Notes under the pieces: model-generated
Told to the model about the DNA's origin: nothing
Databases searched by the model: none
The model's input: only the letters and a program-made list of their open reading frames with translations
Translations under genes and position numbers: made by a program
NCBI RefSeq assembly: GCF_001577525.1
Contig: NZ_CP013015.1
Location: 849,107-913,106, forward strand
Origin: Candidatus Desulfofervidus auxilii
GTDB taxonomy: Bacteria; Desulfobacterota; Desulfofervidia; Desulfofervidales; Desulfofervidaceae
DNA: 64,000 nucleotides
Direction: 5' to 3'
Shown: piece after piece, positions 1 to 8,729 of the stretch
Layout: each line of letters starts with the position of its first letter
How positions within the stretch are numbered: position 1 is the first letter of the stretch

Positions 1-638
1 CCAATCATCTTTATTTTAAGTAAAGCTCCCATAGTAAGTCTCTTATATCTCGAAAAATCAGGATACCTTACCAGAAGCCTCAACATCTTCTTGCTGTCTG
101 TATCACCAATCTCTAATATCTCAGGACATACTTCTAATAGCCTTTTTCGAAGCCTGTTTTGCAACCTTATCTTCTCATCTATCAGGGTTTGTTGATGCCG
201 AGACAGAATCTTTAACTTTTCATTGATTTTTGTTGCCTTCTCTACCGCAATGAATGCCTTTTCATTTTCAGCGTCTAAATAATCTCTTAATTTCAGCATT
301 TTTGCTAACATTTTTGCGTCCCTTTTATCGTTACGCCATTCTGCCCCAAATACATTCCGAAATTGTTTTAATTTTAAATTATCTACATTGTATAAGGTGA
401 ATCCGCTCTCTATAAGTATCCGATCAAATGGTGCTCCGTATCCATTCTTTCCTTCAATTGCAAATGATATTATCCCACCTTCTCTTTTCTCAATCTCTCT
501 AAATTCTCTAACTGCCTTATAAAATTCACTGAATTTGTGTGCTATCTTCTGGTCATACAAAATCTGTTCTTCATCATCCATGATAATTATGTGATGATTA
601 TCACTGCCAATATCGATTCCTCCAGATAACCTTTTCAC
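1..638 (-). CDS. IS110-family transposase, C-terminus outside window
   Basis: An open frame runs from a GTG at 638, with the Shine-Dalgarno GGAGGGTGAG at 641-650, to the window edge (212 codons). The N-terminus reads GIDIGSDNHH, followed by FAIEGKNGYGAPF and NDKRDAKMLAKML. These match the DEDD (RuvC-like) catalytic domain of IS110 transposases (D, E and the paired ND..DA). IS110 enzymes are usually 320-450 aa, so about half is missing here. IS110 elements move by a bridge-RNA-guided recombinase and lack terminal inverted repeats. It lies beyond the 3' end of the pst genes, where pstB/phoU would be expected, so it may have split that operon. Confidence 0.85.
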   Translation of the reverse strand, partial: MKRLSGGIDIGSDNHHIIIMDDEEQILYDQKIAHKFSEFYKAVREFREIEKREGGIISFAIEGKNGYGAPFDRILIESGFTLYNVDNLKLKQFRNVFGAEWRNDKRDAKMLAKMLKLRDYLDAENEKAFIAVEKATKINEKLKILSRHQQTLIDEKIRLQNRLRKRLLEVCPEILEIGDTDSKKMLRLLVRYPDFSRYKRLTMGALLKIKMI

Positions 639-640
639 GC

Positions 641-850
641 CTCACCCTCCTTTATGTTTGATATTTTATGGCTCTGCCAATACCTTTATCCCGTCTATAA
701 TAGCCACTTAAAGGCACCTTTCCATTAGACAGGGTATTGGCAGGAGAACATCCGGCAATTCAAACCGAGTCACAATAATTCAACATTATTGACTGACCCC
801 GTTAGCCACAAATGTTCCCCTAGCCATTTATCATTTATATCACATAAAGA
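641..850 (-). ncRNA. candidate IS110 bridge RNA region
   Basis: This non-coding stretch directly precedes the IS110-type transposase, where IS110 (not IS1111) elements encode their bridge RNA. An 11-bp perfect inverted repeat pairs 674-684 (CTGCCAATACC) with 733-743, enclosing about 48 nt. A second, slightly imperfect arm pair is 690-696 with 727-734, and a small AATAAT/ATTATT hairpin lies at 775-790. Large internal loops flanked by stems are typical of bridge RNAs. The element's left end and the loop guides cannot be defined from one copy. Confidence 0.35.
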
Positions 851-1122
851 AGGCTTCTTAATTTCATTCCCTATTTTTTACTCTCACTTTTAATTATAGA
901 CCCCAATTCCACTACATTTGGCTATTTCATTCCCTCACTATTTCACTACTCACTGGTTTTAATGTTTTGGCATTTAGATATTTGGATTTCATTTGGTATT
1001 TGGATTTTGAAATTTGGATTTTTTAGACCATATTTAAACGTTTGTTCTTTTTGTTAAATTACTTATAGCCTGACTTTGACGTAGCCCTGTCAATTTTATA
1101 TTTGGGGTTTATACGAATTGGG
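851..1122. other. AT-rich intergenic stretch after pstA
   Basis: No credible reading frame is seen. There is a run of degenerate ATTTGGATTT-like direct repeats around 965-1030. pstB and phoU, which normally follow pstA, are absent. Nothing else is recognised. Confidence 0.5.
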
Positions 1123-1974
1123 TTAACGGGCTCCTAACTTCTTTCTAAACCTAATACGTAAAATAATAGCACCTAAATTGAGCACAAACACTAAGGAAAT
1201 TAATACCAAGGCAGTGCCATATTGAATTGCTTTGGTTTCTTCAATATGGGTGCCTGCGGTAGCCAGGACATAGATGTGGTATGGAAGTGCCATTACCTCA
1301 TCAAATATGGAGTGGGGAAGCCTTGGGGTATAAAAGGCAGCAGCAGTGAACATAATAGGGGCAGTTTCCCCTGCAGCCCGACTCAAGCCCAAAATAGCAC
1401 TGGTTAAAATTCCAGGGAAGGCGGCAGGTAATACCACTCTAAAAATAGTCTGCCACTTGGTAGCTCCTAAGGCATAAGAAGCCTCTCTATAAGACTGAGG
1501 GACTGCCTTTAGTGCCTCTTCAGATGCTTGAATAATAATAGGTAATATTAAAACGCCTAGCGTCAAAGAACCAGAAAGGATAGATGAACCAAATTTAAGA
1601 TATACTACAAAAAGGGCAAGCCCAAACAGCCCAAAAACAATGGAAGGCACTCCTGCCAGATTGTTAATTCCAATTCTTATAATATGCACAATTTTTCCTT
1701 CTTTTGCATATTCAGAAAGGTATATGGCCGTTCCTACCCCTAAAGGAAAGGCAAAAGCAATAGCCCCTAGACTAAGGTAAAATGTGCCTACAATAGCTGG
1801 AAATATACCCCCCTTGGTCATGGCCTCTATAGGCGGCTTTGTCAGAAAATCAAAATTTATAGCACTTATACCGTTTTTAAAGATAAAAAATAATATGGAA
1901 AAGAGTCCCAGGCATATAATGATAGTAGCCAGATGTATCAAGAAAAATGCAAAAAATTGTTTTATCTTTCTCAA
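1123..1974 (-). CDS. pstA: phosphate ABC transporter permease PstA
   Basis: A 283-aa inner-membrane permease with about six hydrophobic segments. The family EAA loop is visible around residues 155-190 (EALKAVPQSYREASYALGAT). With PstC it forms the channel of the PstSCAB phosphate importer. Translation starts at a TTG that overlaps the pstC stop (TTGA), with a GGGAGG Shine-Dalgarno inside the pstC 3' end, so the two are translationally coupled. The ATPase gene pstB does not follow; the next thing downstream is non-coding DNA and an IS110 element. Confidence 0.93.
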   Translation of the reverse strand: MRKIKQFFAFFLIHLATIIICLGLFSILFFIFKNGISAINFDFLTKPPIEAMTKGGIFPAIVGTFYLSLGAIAFAFPLGVGTAIYLSEYAKEGKIVHIIRIGINNLAGVPSIVFGLFGLALFVVYLKFGSSILSGSLTLGVLILPIIIQASEEALKAVPQSYREASYALGATKWQTIFRVVLPAAFPGILTSAILGLSRAAGETAPIMFTAAAFYTPRLPHSIFDEVMALPYHIYVLATAGTHIEETKAIQYGTALVLISLVFVLNLGAIILRIRFRKKLGAR

Positions 1975-2849
1975 AGTGCCTCCCCTACTTTTTTATATTT
2001 TTGGGCAATGTAATAAGCAATAAGATTAAAACCCAAAGTAAAGAAAAAGAGCACCAGACCAATAGCAAAAAGGGCATGATAATGCTCACTGCCTACAGGT
2101 GCTTCTCCCATTTCTGCTGCAATCGCCGCTGGCATAGGACGCACCGGGTCAAAAATGCTTTCTGGTATCCATGCAGCCCCTCCTGCCACCATCAAAACCA
2201 CCATAGTTTCCCCTAATGCTCTTGCTATGCCTAAAATAACCGCCGTGCCTATACCTGATAAAGCAGCCGGCACTACAACATAATAAATAGTCTCCCACTT
2301 GGTTGCCCCTAATGCAAAAGAAGCTTCTCTTAATTCTGAAGGCACATTGTGCAAAGCATCTTCAGAAATACTAGTAATGGTGGGAATAGACATTAATGCA
2401 AGCATTAAAGAGGCATTAAAGGCATTTAATCCTGTAGATAGATTAAACGTCTTTTGTAAAAAAGGTGCTATAATGGTCATACCAAAAAGGCCAATCACTA
2501 CAGAAGGCAGTGCTGCCAAAAGTTCAATGAGAGGCTTTAGTATCTCTTTTATAAAAGGTCTTGCCAATTCAGAGATATAAATTGCTGAAAGCACTCCTAG
2601 AGGGACAGCTATAAGGGATGAAAGGAGAGTTACTACCAACGAGCCTATAATCAATGGCAAAATGCCAAAGGCAGGTGGCTCATCTGTAGGATACCATTCT
2701 TTACCAAATAAAAATGTCTTTAAAGACACCTTTTTAAAAATGGGAAGCCCTTCTTTAAAAAGGAAAATGGCAATAAAGGCAAGAGAAAAGATGGAAACCA
2801 GGGCCAAGCATAAAAATACCATTTTTATTATGATTTCCTTTGTTTTCAT
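1971..2849 (-). CDS. pstC: phosphate ABC transporter permease PstC
   Basis: A 292-aa permease partner of PstA. The N-terminal membrane segment is followed by the PstC-typical periplasmic stretch (FLFGKEWYPTDEPPAFG, near residues 45-65), and the EAA motif is DALHNVPSELREASFALGAT. It is the first gene of the minus-strand pair and faces the porin gene. The ATG at 2849 has no obvious Shine-Dalgarno; an alternative ATG at 2822 (codon 10) has AAAGGAAA about 12 nt upstream. A PHO-box-like repeat lies at 2875-2902, so phosphate-starvation control is likely. Confidence 0.93.
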   Translation of the reverse strand: MKTKEIIIKMVFLCLALVSIFSLAFIAIFLFKEGLPIFKKVSLKTFLFGKEWYPTDEPPAFGILPLIIGSLVVTLLSSLIAVPLGVLSAIYISELARPFIKEILKPLIELLAALPSVVIGLFGMTIIAPFLQKTFNLSTGLNAFNASLMLALMSIPTITSISEDALHNVPSELREASFALGATKWETIYYVVVPAALSGIGTAVILGIARALGETMVVLMVAGGAAWIPESIFDPVRPMPAAIAAEMGEAPVGSEHYHALFAIGLVLFFFTLGFNLIAYYIAQKYKKVGEAL

Positions 2850-2874
2850 AAAAACTGATTATTAGCACCTTTTT

Positions 2875-2902
2875 GTTACAATTTTATTACCAAATTGTGA
2901 CA
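2875..2902 (-). promoter_or_regulatory. PHO-box-like triple repeat for pstC
   Basis: On the minus strand TGTCAC (2902-2897), GGTAAT (2891-2886) and TGTAAC (2880-2875) recur at an exact 11-bp spacing. This is the layout of PhoB/PhoP-binding direct repeats. A TAATAAT -10-like sequence follows closely. Confidence 0.6.
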
Positions 2903-2917
2903 TAAAATTATTAAAAA

Positions 2918-2945
2918 TGTCATCATTTTGTAATGAATTTGGTAT
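2918..2945 (+). promoter_or_regulatory. PHO-box-like triple repeat for the porin
   Basis: TGTCAT (2918-2923), TGTAAT (2929-2934) and TGGTAT (2940-2945) are spaced exactly 11 bp apart on the plus strand. This mirrors the set facing pstC. Confidence 0.6.
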
Positions 2946-2975
2946 ATTTTGACCAAAATTTTTTAGGAGGTTAAA

Positions 2976-4145
2976 ATGAGAAGTGTTTTTTTAGTTTTTT
3001 TACTGGTGTTTTTGCCACTCACTTTGTTAGAGGCAAACATTGATTTACCAAAGGGACTGAAAGGGGTTTCTATTGGAGGATTGTGGTATTTGGATTTTAA
3101 GAGTGGAGAAGATAAAGAAGGAAAAGATTATAGTGGGTGGGGTATTACTAGAGGGTATATAAATATAAAAAAACAAATTACGCCTTGGTTTCATGCACGG
3201 GTTACTCCTGATGTGACAAGGGATAGAGATGGTGATGTAAAGGTAAGACTAAAATATCTTTATGGGAAATTTTATTTTAAAAATTTTTTATTTTTTACGA
3301 ATAATTTCATAGAGATTGGACAGATTCATTTTCCCTGGCTGGATTTTGAGGAACATGTAAATCCCTATCGCTGTCAGGGCACTATGTTTCAAGAAAGAAA
3401 TCATATGTTTAATTCAGCAGACCAAGGAATTGCCTGGTTTGGATATTTTGGTGGTGAAATGAGTGAAAAATATAAGGAAGAAGTTAATAAATACTATGCT
3501 GGTCGCTATGGCAGCTTTGCCTTTGGAGTATATAACGGCAGTGGCTATCATCAAGGTGAAAAAAATACTAATAAAGCCTTAGAGACGCGTATTACTTTAA
3601 GACCACTACCTAATATTTTACCAGGATTACAATTTACTTATTTTGGGATCTTGGGTAAAGGGAATCTTTCTAATGAAGGGGAAAATTATAAAGAGCAAAA
3701 AGTCTATTTTCCTGGGACTGATAATATAGCCACAGGAGACCCACCTGATTGGTATGTAAATACATTTTTTATTAGCTATCAGGCACCTGCTTTCACTATC
3801 ACCGCTGAATATGCTAGGGATAAAGGGTCTCAAAATGGATTTTATAAAGGGGATGATGGAAAACTTTACCGTGATGAAAGAGACAAGAGGGGGTTTTCCT
3901 TTTGGGGTATGTATAGAATACCCTGGTATAAAAAATTGAAAGTTTGGGCAAGATACGATGTGTGGGACCCAAATCTAGATAGCACCAATGATATTCAAAG
4001 AAGATTAATTACCTCCATAAGTCATGATATTTATAAAGGGGTTTGGGGTTGTATGTTTTTAATCACTTTTGAAAAACTTTGGCATGATAATCCTCATTAT
4101 GAAGATGAGTATTTTGGTCAAACCGTATTACAGTTAAAGTTTTAA
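2976..4145 (+). CDS. outer-membrane porin, probable phosphate-selective type
   Basis: 389 aa with a clear signal peptide (MRSVFLVFLLVFLPLTLLEA, cleavage near residue 20). The mature protein has alternating aromatic beta-strands and ends VLQLKF; the terminal Phe is the usual outer-membrane beta-barrel signal. It has the size and style of OprO/OprP-family porins. Divergence from pstC and its own PHO-box-like repeats point to phosphate or phosphorylated-substrate uptake under starvation. AGGAGG lies 7 nt before the ATG. Substrate is inferred from context. Confidence 0.75.
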   Translation: MRSVFLVFLLVFLPLTLLEANIDLPKGLKGVSIGGLWYLDFKSGEDKEGKDYSGWGITRGYINIKKQITPWFHARVTPDVTRDRDGDVKVRLKYLYGKFYFKNFLFFTNNFIEIGQIHFPWLDFEEHVNPYRCQGTMFQERNHMFNSADQGIAWFGYFGGEMSEKYKEEVNKYYAGRYGSFAFGVYNGSGYHQGEKNTNKALETRITLRPLPNILPGLQFTYFGILGKGNLSNEGENYKEQKVYFPGTDNIATGDPPDWYVNTFFISYQAPAFTITAEYARDKGSQNGFYKGDDGKLYRDERDKRGFSFWGMYRIPWYKKLKVWARYDVWDPNLDSTNDIQRRLITSISHDIYKGVWGCMFLITFEKLWHDNPHYEDEYFGQTVLQLKF

Positions 4146-4186
4146 CTCCCATGACAGGACTTCCCCAGAATTGTTTTATTTTAAAG

Positions 4187-5629
4187 TTATCGCGGTTTTG
4201 AGTAGATATTGTTAGCCTCAGCCTTCAAAAAAGGGACTAAGATTTTATCAGCATAACAAAGAATCTGTTTAAATTTCCCCCCATAGGCAGGGGTTTCACC
4301 AAAGAGTTCTTGGCGGAGAATATTTAGCTCTTTATTATCTGTAGAAATCAAACTCAATGGCTTTGTATTAAGCAGATATCTTTCTTTTAAGAGAAGAGAT
4401 TTTGCCTTTTCTAAAAAGGGCAAAACAATTTTTACTAAGGTTTCCAAGTGAGGAATGATTAAATCAGGAGAAACAAAAACTGGCTTTTTATGTGTATATC
4501 TATTTATTTCCTTTATTAAAAGATAAAGGGTAAGATAATGAAATCCCCTTATGCCTTTTCGCCATCTGAGCATCCAGGGTTTATACCAATACCAAAGAAA
4601 ATTTCTTTGACCAAATTGGAAAAATTCCTCCATTGCCATTTTAAGTTTTTTTATAAGCTTTAAAACATATTTGGGCATTTCTTCATAAGACTTTAATGGT
4701 TGAGTTGGTATGGCAAAGGGCTTGTTAAAAAAGGAATGATATAGATTGAATAAGGCCAAGGCTTCCCAGGGATTATCAGGTGTGTCTAAGTGAGGATAAG
4801 TAAGCACTACTTTACCCTGGTCATATTTCCCCTCTAAAAGGGCAGGTTGATTTTTTAAAATACCAGGGTCTATGTTTACTTGATATTGTTCTTCCCATTT
4901 TTGTATTTTACTGTATTTCTTGAGGTCTAAAATGTTTAAATCAGCTACAAAAAATTCTGGGCTGATGTCACTGTATGTTCCTAAAATTGTAATGGCTTCT
5001 TTATCTTGAACCTCAAATAGGGCTGGCCACCAGACATTAAAAGGAGCCTCATTTGGAATACCCTCCCATAAAGGGTGGGAAGTAGTTTGTTTGAGGACAA
5101 TCTTTCCATAAAAATTAGCGATGCCCCTGTTTTTTTTTCGCTTTATGGGTAAAAGTCCCAAACCATCTGTATCACTCAAGGCCAAACCTGCTCCTCCACA
5201 TATGCCCAAGTAATTTCCCCCTTGTCTCACAAATTTCCTAATTTCCTTCTTTCCTTTTTCACCTAAAGCCTCACTTTTAGGACCAGACCATCCTCCTGGA
5301 ACCAGCAAAAGATGGTGTTTTTCTAATATTCCCTGTTTAATTTCTTCTGCTGTGATTACTGAGCAAGGGATGCCAAGTTTTTTTAACTGCCAGAAAGTCA
5401 TAAGGCCAAACAAATAGCTTCCATTCCATAAAAGGGCAACATGGCCCAAATGAAGAGGTTTAAGAGAAGAAGTGTGATTTAAATCAATTACCTTGGCATT
5501 TTTCTTTTCCTTTAGAAAATAGAAATTACGCCCTTGACGGTAAACAGGTAGTTCATCTTTTAATAATTGGGCAACATCTTTTAAAACCTGGCATGAAGTA
5601 GTCTTCCATTTTAGCCAAAAAAACTGCAT
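4187..5629 (-). CDS. BPL_N / class-I glutamine-amidotransferase-like protein
   Basis: About 480 aa. Residues 70-240 resemble the biotin-protein-ligase N-terminal (BPL_N, GATase-1-like) fold: HLGHVALLWNGSY, LLVPGGWSGP, then the nucleophile elbow GICGGAGLAL, with Cys in the position of GATase-1 catalytic cysteines. The remaining 240 residues are helical and not recognised. The frame is open up to a TTG at 5665, but that TTG is the -35 box of a consensus promoter. The ATG at 5629, near the expected +1, is therefore preferred and the mRNA may be leaderless. It converges on the porin gene. The substrate is unknown. Confidence 0.7.
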   Translation of the reverse strand: MQFFWLKWKTTSCQVLKDVAQLLKDELPVYRQGRNFYFLKEKKNAKVIDLNHTSSLKPLHLGHVALLWNGSYLFGLMTFWQLKKLGIPCSVITAEEIKQGILEKHHLLLVPGGWSGPKSEALGEKGKKEIRKFVRQGGNYLGICGGAGLALSDTDGLGLLPIKRKKNRGIANFYGKIVLKQTTSHPLWEGIPNEAPFNVWWPALFEVQDKEAITILGTYSDISPEFFVADLNILDLKKYSKIQKWEEQYQVNIDPGILKNQPALLEGKYDQGKVVLTYPHLDTPDNPWEALALFNLYHSFFNKPFAIPTQPLKSYEEMPKYVLKLIKKLKMAMEEFFQFGQRNFLWYWYKPWMLRWRKGIRGFHYLTLYLLIKEINRYTHKKPVFVSPDLIIPHLETLVKIVLPFLEKAKSLLLKERYLLNTKPLSLISTDNKELNILRQELFGETPAYGGKFKQILCYADKILVPFLKAEANNIYSKPR

Positions 5630-5636
5630 AAAAAAC

Positions 5637-5665
5637 ATTATATTTGTAAGAAATCTGTGTGTCAA
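5637..5665 (-). promoter_or_regulatory. consensus sigma-70 promoter
   Basis: On the minus strand TTGACA (5665-5660), a 17-bp spacer and TATAAT (5642-5637) match the consensus exactly. Transcription would begin near 5630, at or next to the ATG at 5629 of the BPL_N gene. Confidence 0.7.
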
Positions 5666-5781
5666 TTTTTAGATATTTTCCATTTAAAAAATTTATAGCT
5701 CTATAAATATTTTCAATTAGATTTTTGAAAGGAGATTGTAATAAATAGAATTATCAATACGAGAGGAGGAAATAAAGCATC

Positions 5782-5808
5782 TTCAGGGGGCATTACATGC
5801 CCCTTGAA
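5782..5808 (-). terminator. hairpin after comM remnant
   Basis: A 12-bp stem with one G-U pair (5782-5793 with 5797-5808) and a 3-nt loop. It sits just downstream of the minus-strand comM remnant. The U-tract is weak. Confidence 0.45.
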
Positions 5809-5814
5809 TTTCTA

Positions 5815-6445
5815 TTAAATTATTTCTCTATCCAAGGTTCTATATTGAATAGCTTCGGCAATATGTTGAGGTAAAATCTTTTCTTCTGCTTCTAAATCGG
5901 CAATAGTGCGGGCAATCTTTAAGATACGCGTATAGGCCCTAGCACTTAAACCCAATCGTTCCATGGCGGTTTCAAGCAATGTCTTTCCTGTCTTATCAGG
6001 CACACAAAATTTGTTTACCAACTTAGTGCCCATTTGGGCATTACAATAAATCTTTCTTTTAGCAAATCGCTGATTTTGAATAGCCCTGGCTGCTTCTACC
6101 CTTTTTCTTACCTCCACTGAACTTTCACTCTTTAGAGGCTGACTTAAATCCTGATAATTAACGGCAGGCACTTCAATATGTAAGTCAATTCTGTCCAATA
6201 AAGGCCCTGAAACCTTGGCTCTATAACGCTGAATTTGTAAATAACTACAGGTGCATTGATGTTTAGAATCTCCTAAAAATCCACAAGGGCAGGGATTCAT
6301 GGCACAAACCAACATAAATCGGGCAGGATAACTAACAGTTGCCCCTACGCGGGCTACAGTAATCATGCCGTCTTCCAAAGGTTGTCTTAAGGCCTCCAGT
6401 ACATTCCTTCTAAATTCTGGAAGCTCATCTAAGAATAATATGCTG
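5815..6445 (-). pseudogene. comM: comM (YifB Mg-chelatase-like ATPase), 5'-truncated
   Basis: The frame encodes the C-terminal 40% of a ComM/YifB AAA+ protein. It starts within Walker B (SILFLDELPEF) and continues through LEALRQPLEDG, MLVCAMNPCPCGFLGD, GPLLDRIDLHIEVP and the SARAYTRILKIARTIADLE helix. Upstream of 6445 the frame meets a TAA and homology stops abruptly. The N-terminal domain and Walker A are absent, as expected if foreign DNA entered comM here. ComM is the branch-migration helicase of natural transformation. The fragment could make at most a 187-aa product from the internal ATG at 6378. Confidence 0.85.
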
Positions 6446-6958
6446 TTTTAAGTTTCTGGCTTACCTCTGAAAGTCGTGTATAGACATGGTTTTACCTCCG
6501 GCCTGACCTTGACAAATTGTTTCTGAAATGCAAAGATACATTCCCCCTGGCAAGTCTTTTCTGCCCTGCCTCATTCAGGCGTGGATTCAATTCTACTCCC
6601 TGGCTGCCAGGGGGAAAAGCAATGCATACTTGTTTATTGCTGTCGACTTCCTTCATTTTCCTTCAGAAGGCACTCCCAGCACCACAGGTTCGTCTCCGTA
6701 GGTCGTGGGGCGAATCCCTCCTGACACGCCAAGATTTTCACGGAACTTGGTGGAATTTCGGCTCAGTTTTTACGTCATTTGACGTAAACTTGACGGAATA
6801 ATCCTTTTTTCACAGTTGACACAAGTACATAATTTAGGTTACAACTTAAATAGATGTTAAACTGTTTGGAGATTCTGTTAAAATGCTGTTCCTTTTCCAA
6901 CCACAGGAACTTGCTTTTTTCTTGGTAAGCCTTGCTAAGTTTTTGGTTAGTTTAAAGT
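6446..6958. other. non-coding junction and leader of the Panacea unit
   Basis: Foreign DNA begins where comM breaks. It holds a perfect 12-bp inverted repeat (6541-6552 with 6605-6616, TTCCCCCTGGCA) and a perfect 20-bp palindrome (6768-6787, arms TTTACGTCA). A -35-like TTGACA lies at 6815-6820 with a weak -10 (TTACAA) 17 bp on. The palindrome is a reasonable operator candidate for the downstream pair. No convincing gene is present. Confidence 0.45.
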
Positions 6959-7624
6959 ATGAATAAGCAATATCTTGAATACCTCGTTGGTTTTGTTGCC
7001 GCTTATGCCCAGGAAATTGGTATTAGTCTTTCTAAAACTCAGGTAGTAAAATTTCTTTACCTAGCCGACCTTTTTTATGCTAGAGAATACAAAAAAACTC
7101 TGAGCAACTGGCCGTGGCGATACTGGCATTATGGCCCTTACTGCACAGAAGCAGTTGAATCTATTAAGAAAGCCCACCAAAAAAGTCTTATATTTGTTGA
7201 AGAAGGTTTGGAAGGTGAACTTTTCATAAAAGGTTCCAGATTTCATAGTGAGAAATATGAGCGGCATATCCCCGCTGAAGTTTCGTCTCCTCTAAAATAC
7301 TACATAAAAACATTTGCCGGCGACCTTACGGGTTTACTTAATTATATTTATTCAGAGACAGAGCCAATGTTAGAAGCCGATTATGGAGATTATCTCGACT
7401 TTTCTACAGCCCAGAAATTACCCCCTTTAAAAAAAATCCACCTTCCGAGAATGTCAAAGGAAAGGCGCAAAAAATGCCGTGCTTTGATCGAACGAATTGT
7501 CAGCAGAAGGGAACAAATATTAAAAAACAGAAAGCCGCTTTGTTTATCACCAGAAGTACTTAAGATTGTAGAAAAAGCCTATCGTATCTGGGACGAAGAG
7601 GAAGCTTCTTCAGAGTTGGAATAA
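6959..7624 (+). CDS. Panacea-domain protein, putative antitoxin
   Basis: 221 aa. Residues 20-60 (SKTQVVKFLYLADLFYAREY, then WPWRYWHYGPYCTEAVESI) match the Panacea (SocA/DUF4065-like) signature of a KFLYLAD-type helix followed by the W..GP core. Panacea proteins act as antitoxins for many unrelated toxins. The gene is followed after 16 nt by a same-strand gene, the usual two-gene arrangement. No strong Shine-Dalgarno precedes the ATG. The C-terminal third is basic and unassigned. Confidence 0.65.
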   Translation: MNKQYLEYLVGFVAAYAQEIGISLSKTQVVKFLYLADLFYAREYKKTLSNWPWRYWHYGPYCTEAVESIKKAHQKSLIFVEEGLEGELFIKGSRFHSEKYERHIPAEVSSPLKYYIKTFAGDLTGLLNYIYSETEPMLEADYGDYLDFSTAQKLPPLKKIHLPRMSKERRKKCRALIERIVSRREQILKNRKPLCLSPEVLKIVEKAYRIWDEEEASSELE

Positions 7625-7640
7625 TCGTTGCTAAAGATAA

Positions 7641-8399
7641 ATGACTTCAAATGGACTTTTAGAACTGATTGAACCTTTTTATGAAGAAATAGATCAATTT
7701 TGGCCAATACAAACCGGCCAGTTCTGCCATGTAGTCACCCCTTATTTGAAAAAAGTGCCACAGATCCTGGAAATCATCGATTTCAAAACTGGTGGTAACT
7801 TTGAAGCCAGAAAAAGAAACGTTCGGCGCAAGGATTTCCTTCCTGAATCTTTTCCAGAACCTTTGAAACATTTTAAGTTCACCTTCACAGAAAGACCTCT
7901 TTTCGTAAAGGCTAAAAAACGGCCGGTTATTGCAATAAATCCAACACACATGGGCCATGAACTTTTAGACCCTATTATTAACAAACCACGACAGCATTTT
8001 ATTTGGAAAGTTAAGTTAGGAATTCCAGTATACTCTCTTGAAACCGAAGAAAGGAGGTATTCGGGAATTCCCCAAGAGGTGGGAGTAATAGCCAATTATT
8101 TGCAATTGCCCCAATTTTTTTATTGCCCACCACCTGATTTTGTCACAAGGCACAGCATATCTGGAATAGCAAGGATAGACAGAATGTTTCTATTTTATCC
8201 CCAAGAACCTGCAGTAAAACCAACTAAATTGCGATTAACTCAGGAAGCCTGTAATATTTTGCTATGCATGATTGAAGAATGGATAGGTATTGGCTGTGAA
8301 GGAAAAGTGAGAGAAGATTTTAAAGCACTTAAGAAGGTGTTACATGACGAATTTGAAGACAAGGTTAAAGATAAAATCTCATTAAAAACCAAAAAGTAG
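7641..8399 (+). CDS. unknown protein paired with Panacea gene, candidate toxin
   Basis: 252 aa, no confident family. The middle has RPVIAINPTHMGHELLD, then RYSGIPQEVGVIANYLQLPQFFYCPP, then GIARIDRMFLFYP followed by LRLTQEACNILL. This loosely recalls the strand order of PemK/MazF SH3-barrel toxins (KRPxVxIS, a central strand with PQF, then a gxxRLDR strand and a closing helix). The tail is Lys-rich. The close link to the Panacea gene suggests a toxin; the fold call is tentative. Confidence 0.4.
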   Translation: MTSNGLLELIEPFYEEIDQFWPIQTGQFCHVVTPYLKKVPQILEIIDFKTGGNFEARKRNVRRKDFLPESFPEPLKHFKFTFTERPLFVKAKKRPVIAINPTHMGHELLDPIINKPRQHFIWKVKLGIPVYSLETEERRYSGIPQEVGVIANYLQLPQFFYCPPPDFVTRHSISGIARIDRMFLFYPQEPAVKPTKLRLTQEACNILLCMIEEWIGIGCEGKVREDFKALKKVLHDEFEDKVKDKISLKTKK

Positions 8400-8533
8400 T
8401 TATTGCGGACGGTCCAAGGTTTGGGTGTTGCAACTTAAAAATTCTCACTTTTAAAAAGCAGTTAAAATATCTATTCTCTGTGTATTTTGTTTTATTCAAT
8501 TACCTACATTTTCATTGTTCAAATTAAATTTAC

Positions 8534-8668
8534 TCATGTCTGGATCCATTTAGGACCTGCTTTCCCAATTTTTAAATATTTATCTCCATATTTAAAGAGA
8601 TAAATTCCCATTTTTCCTTGGGGGAGTCCTGATGAAAAATGCCCTCTATCCAATACTTCTATTTGATC
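8534..8668 (-). pseudogene. fragment of GIY-YIG-like protein
   Basis: A short minus-strand open stretch encodes LPQGKMGIYLFKYG then DKYLKIGKAGPKW, ending at TGA. The GIYLFKYGD..YLKIGKAGP pattern is typical of the first strands of GIY-YIG-like domains. No start, catalytic remainder or C-terminus is present, so this is a remnant. The rest of 8400-8729 shows nothing else. Confidence 0.35.
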
Positions 8669-8729
8669 TTATCCGATGTGCGAACAATTCCCTTTTTACA
8701 TTATCATAGCATTGAATCTATATATCAAT

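Noticed and set aside
6655-6740. tRNA or tmRNA end
   Set aside because: A stretch with GGGGCGAATCCC followed by CGCCA resembles a T-arm and acceptor end, but no D-arm, anticodon arm or matching 5' acceptor strand is found.
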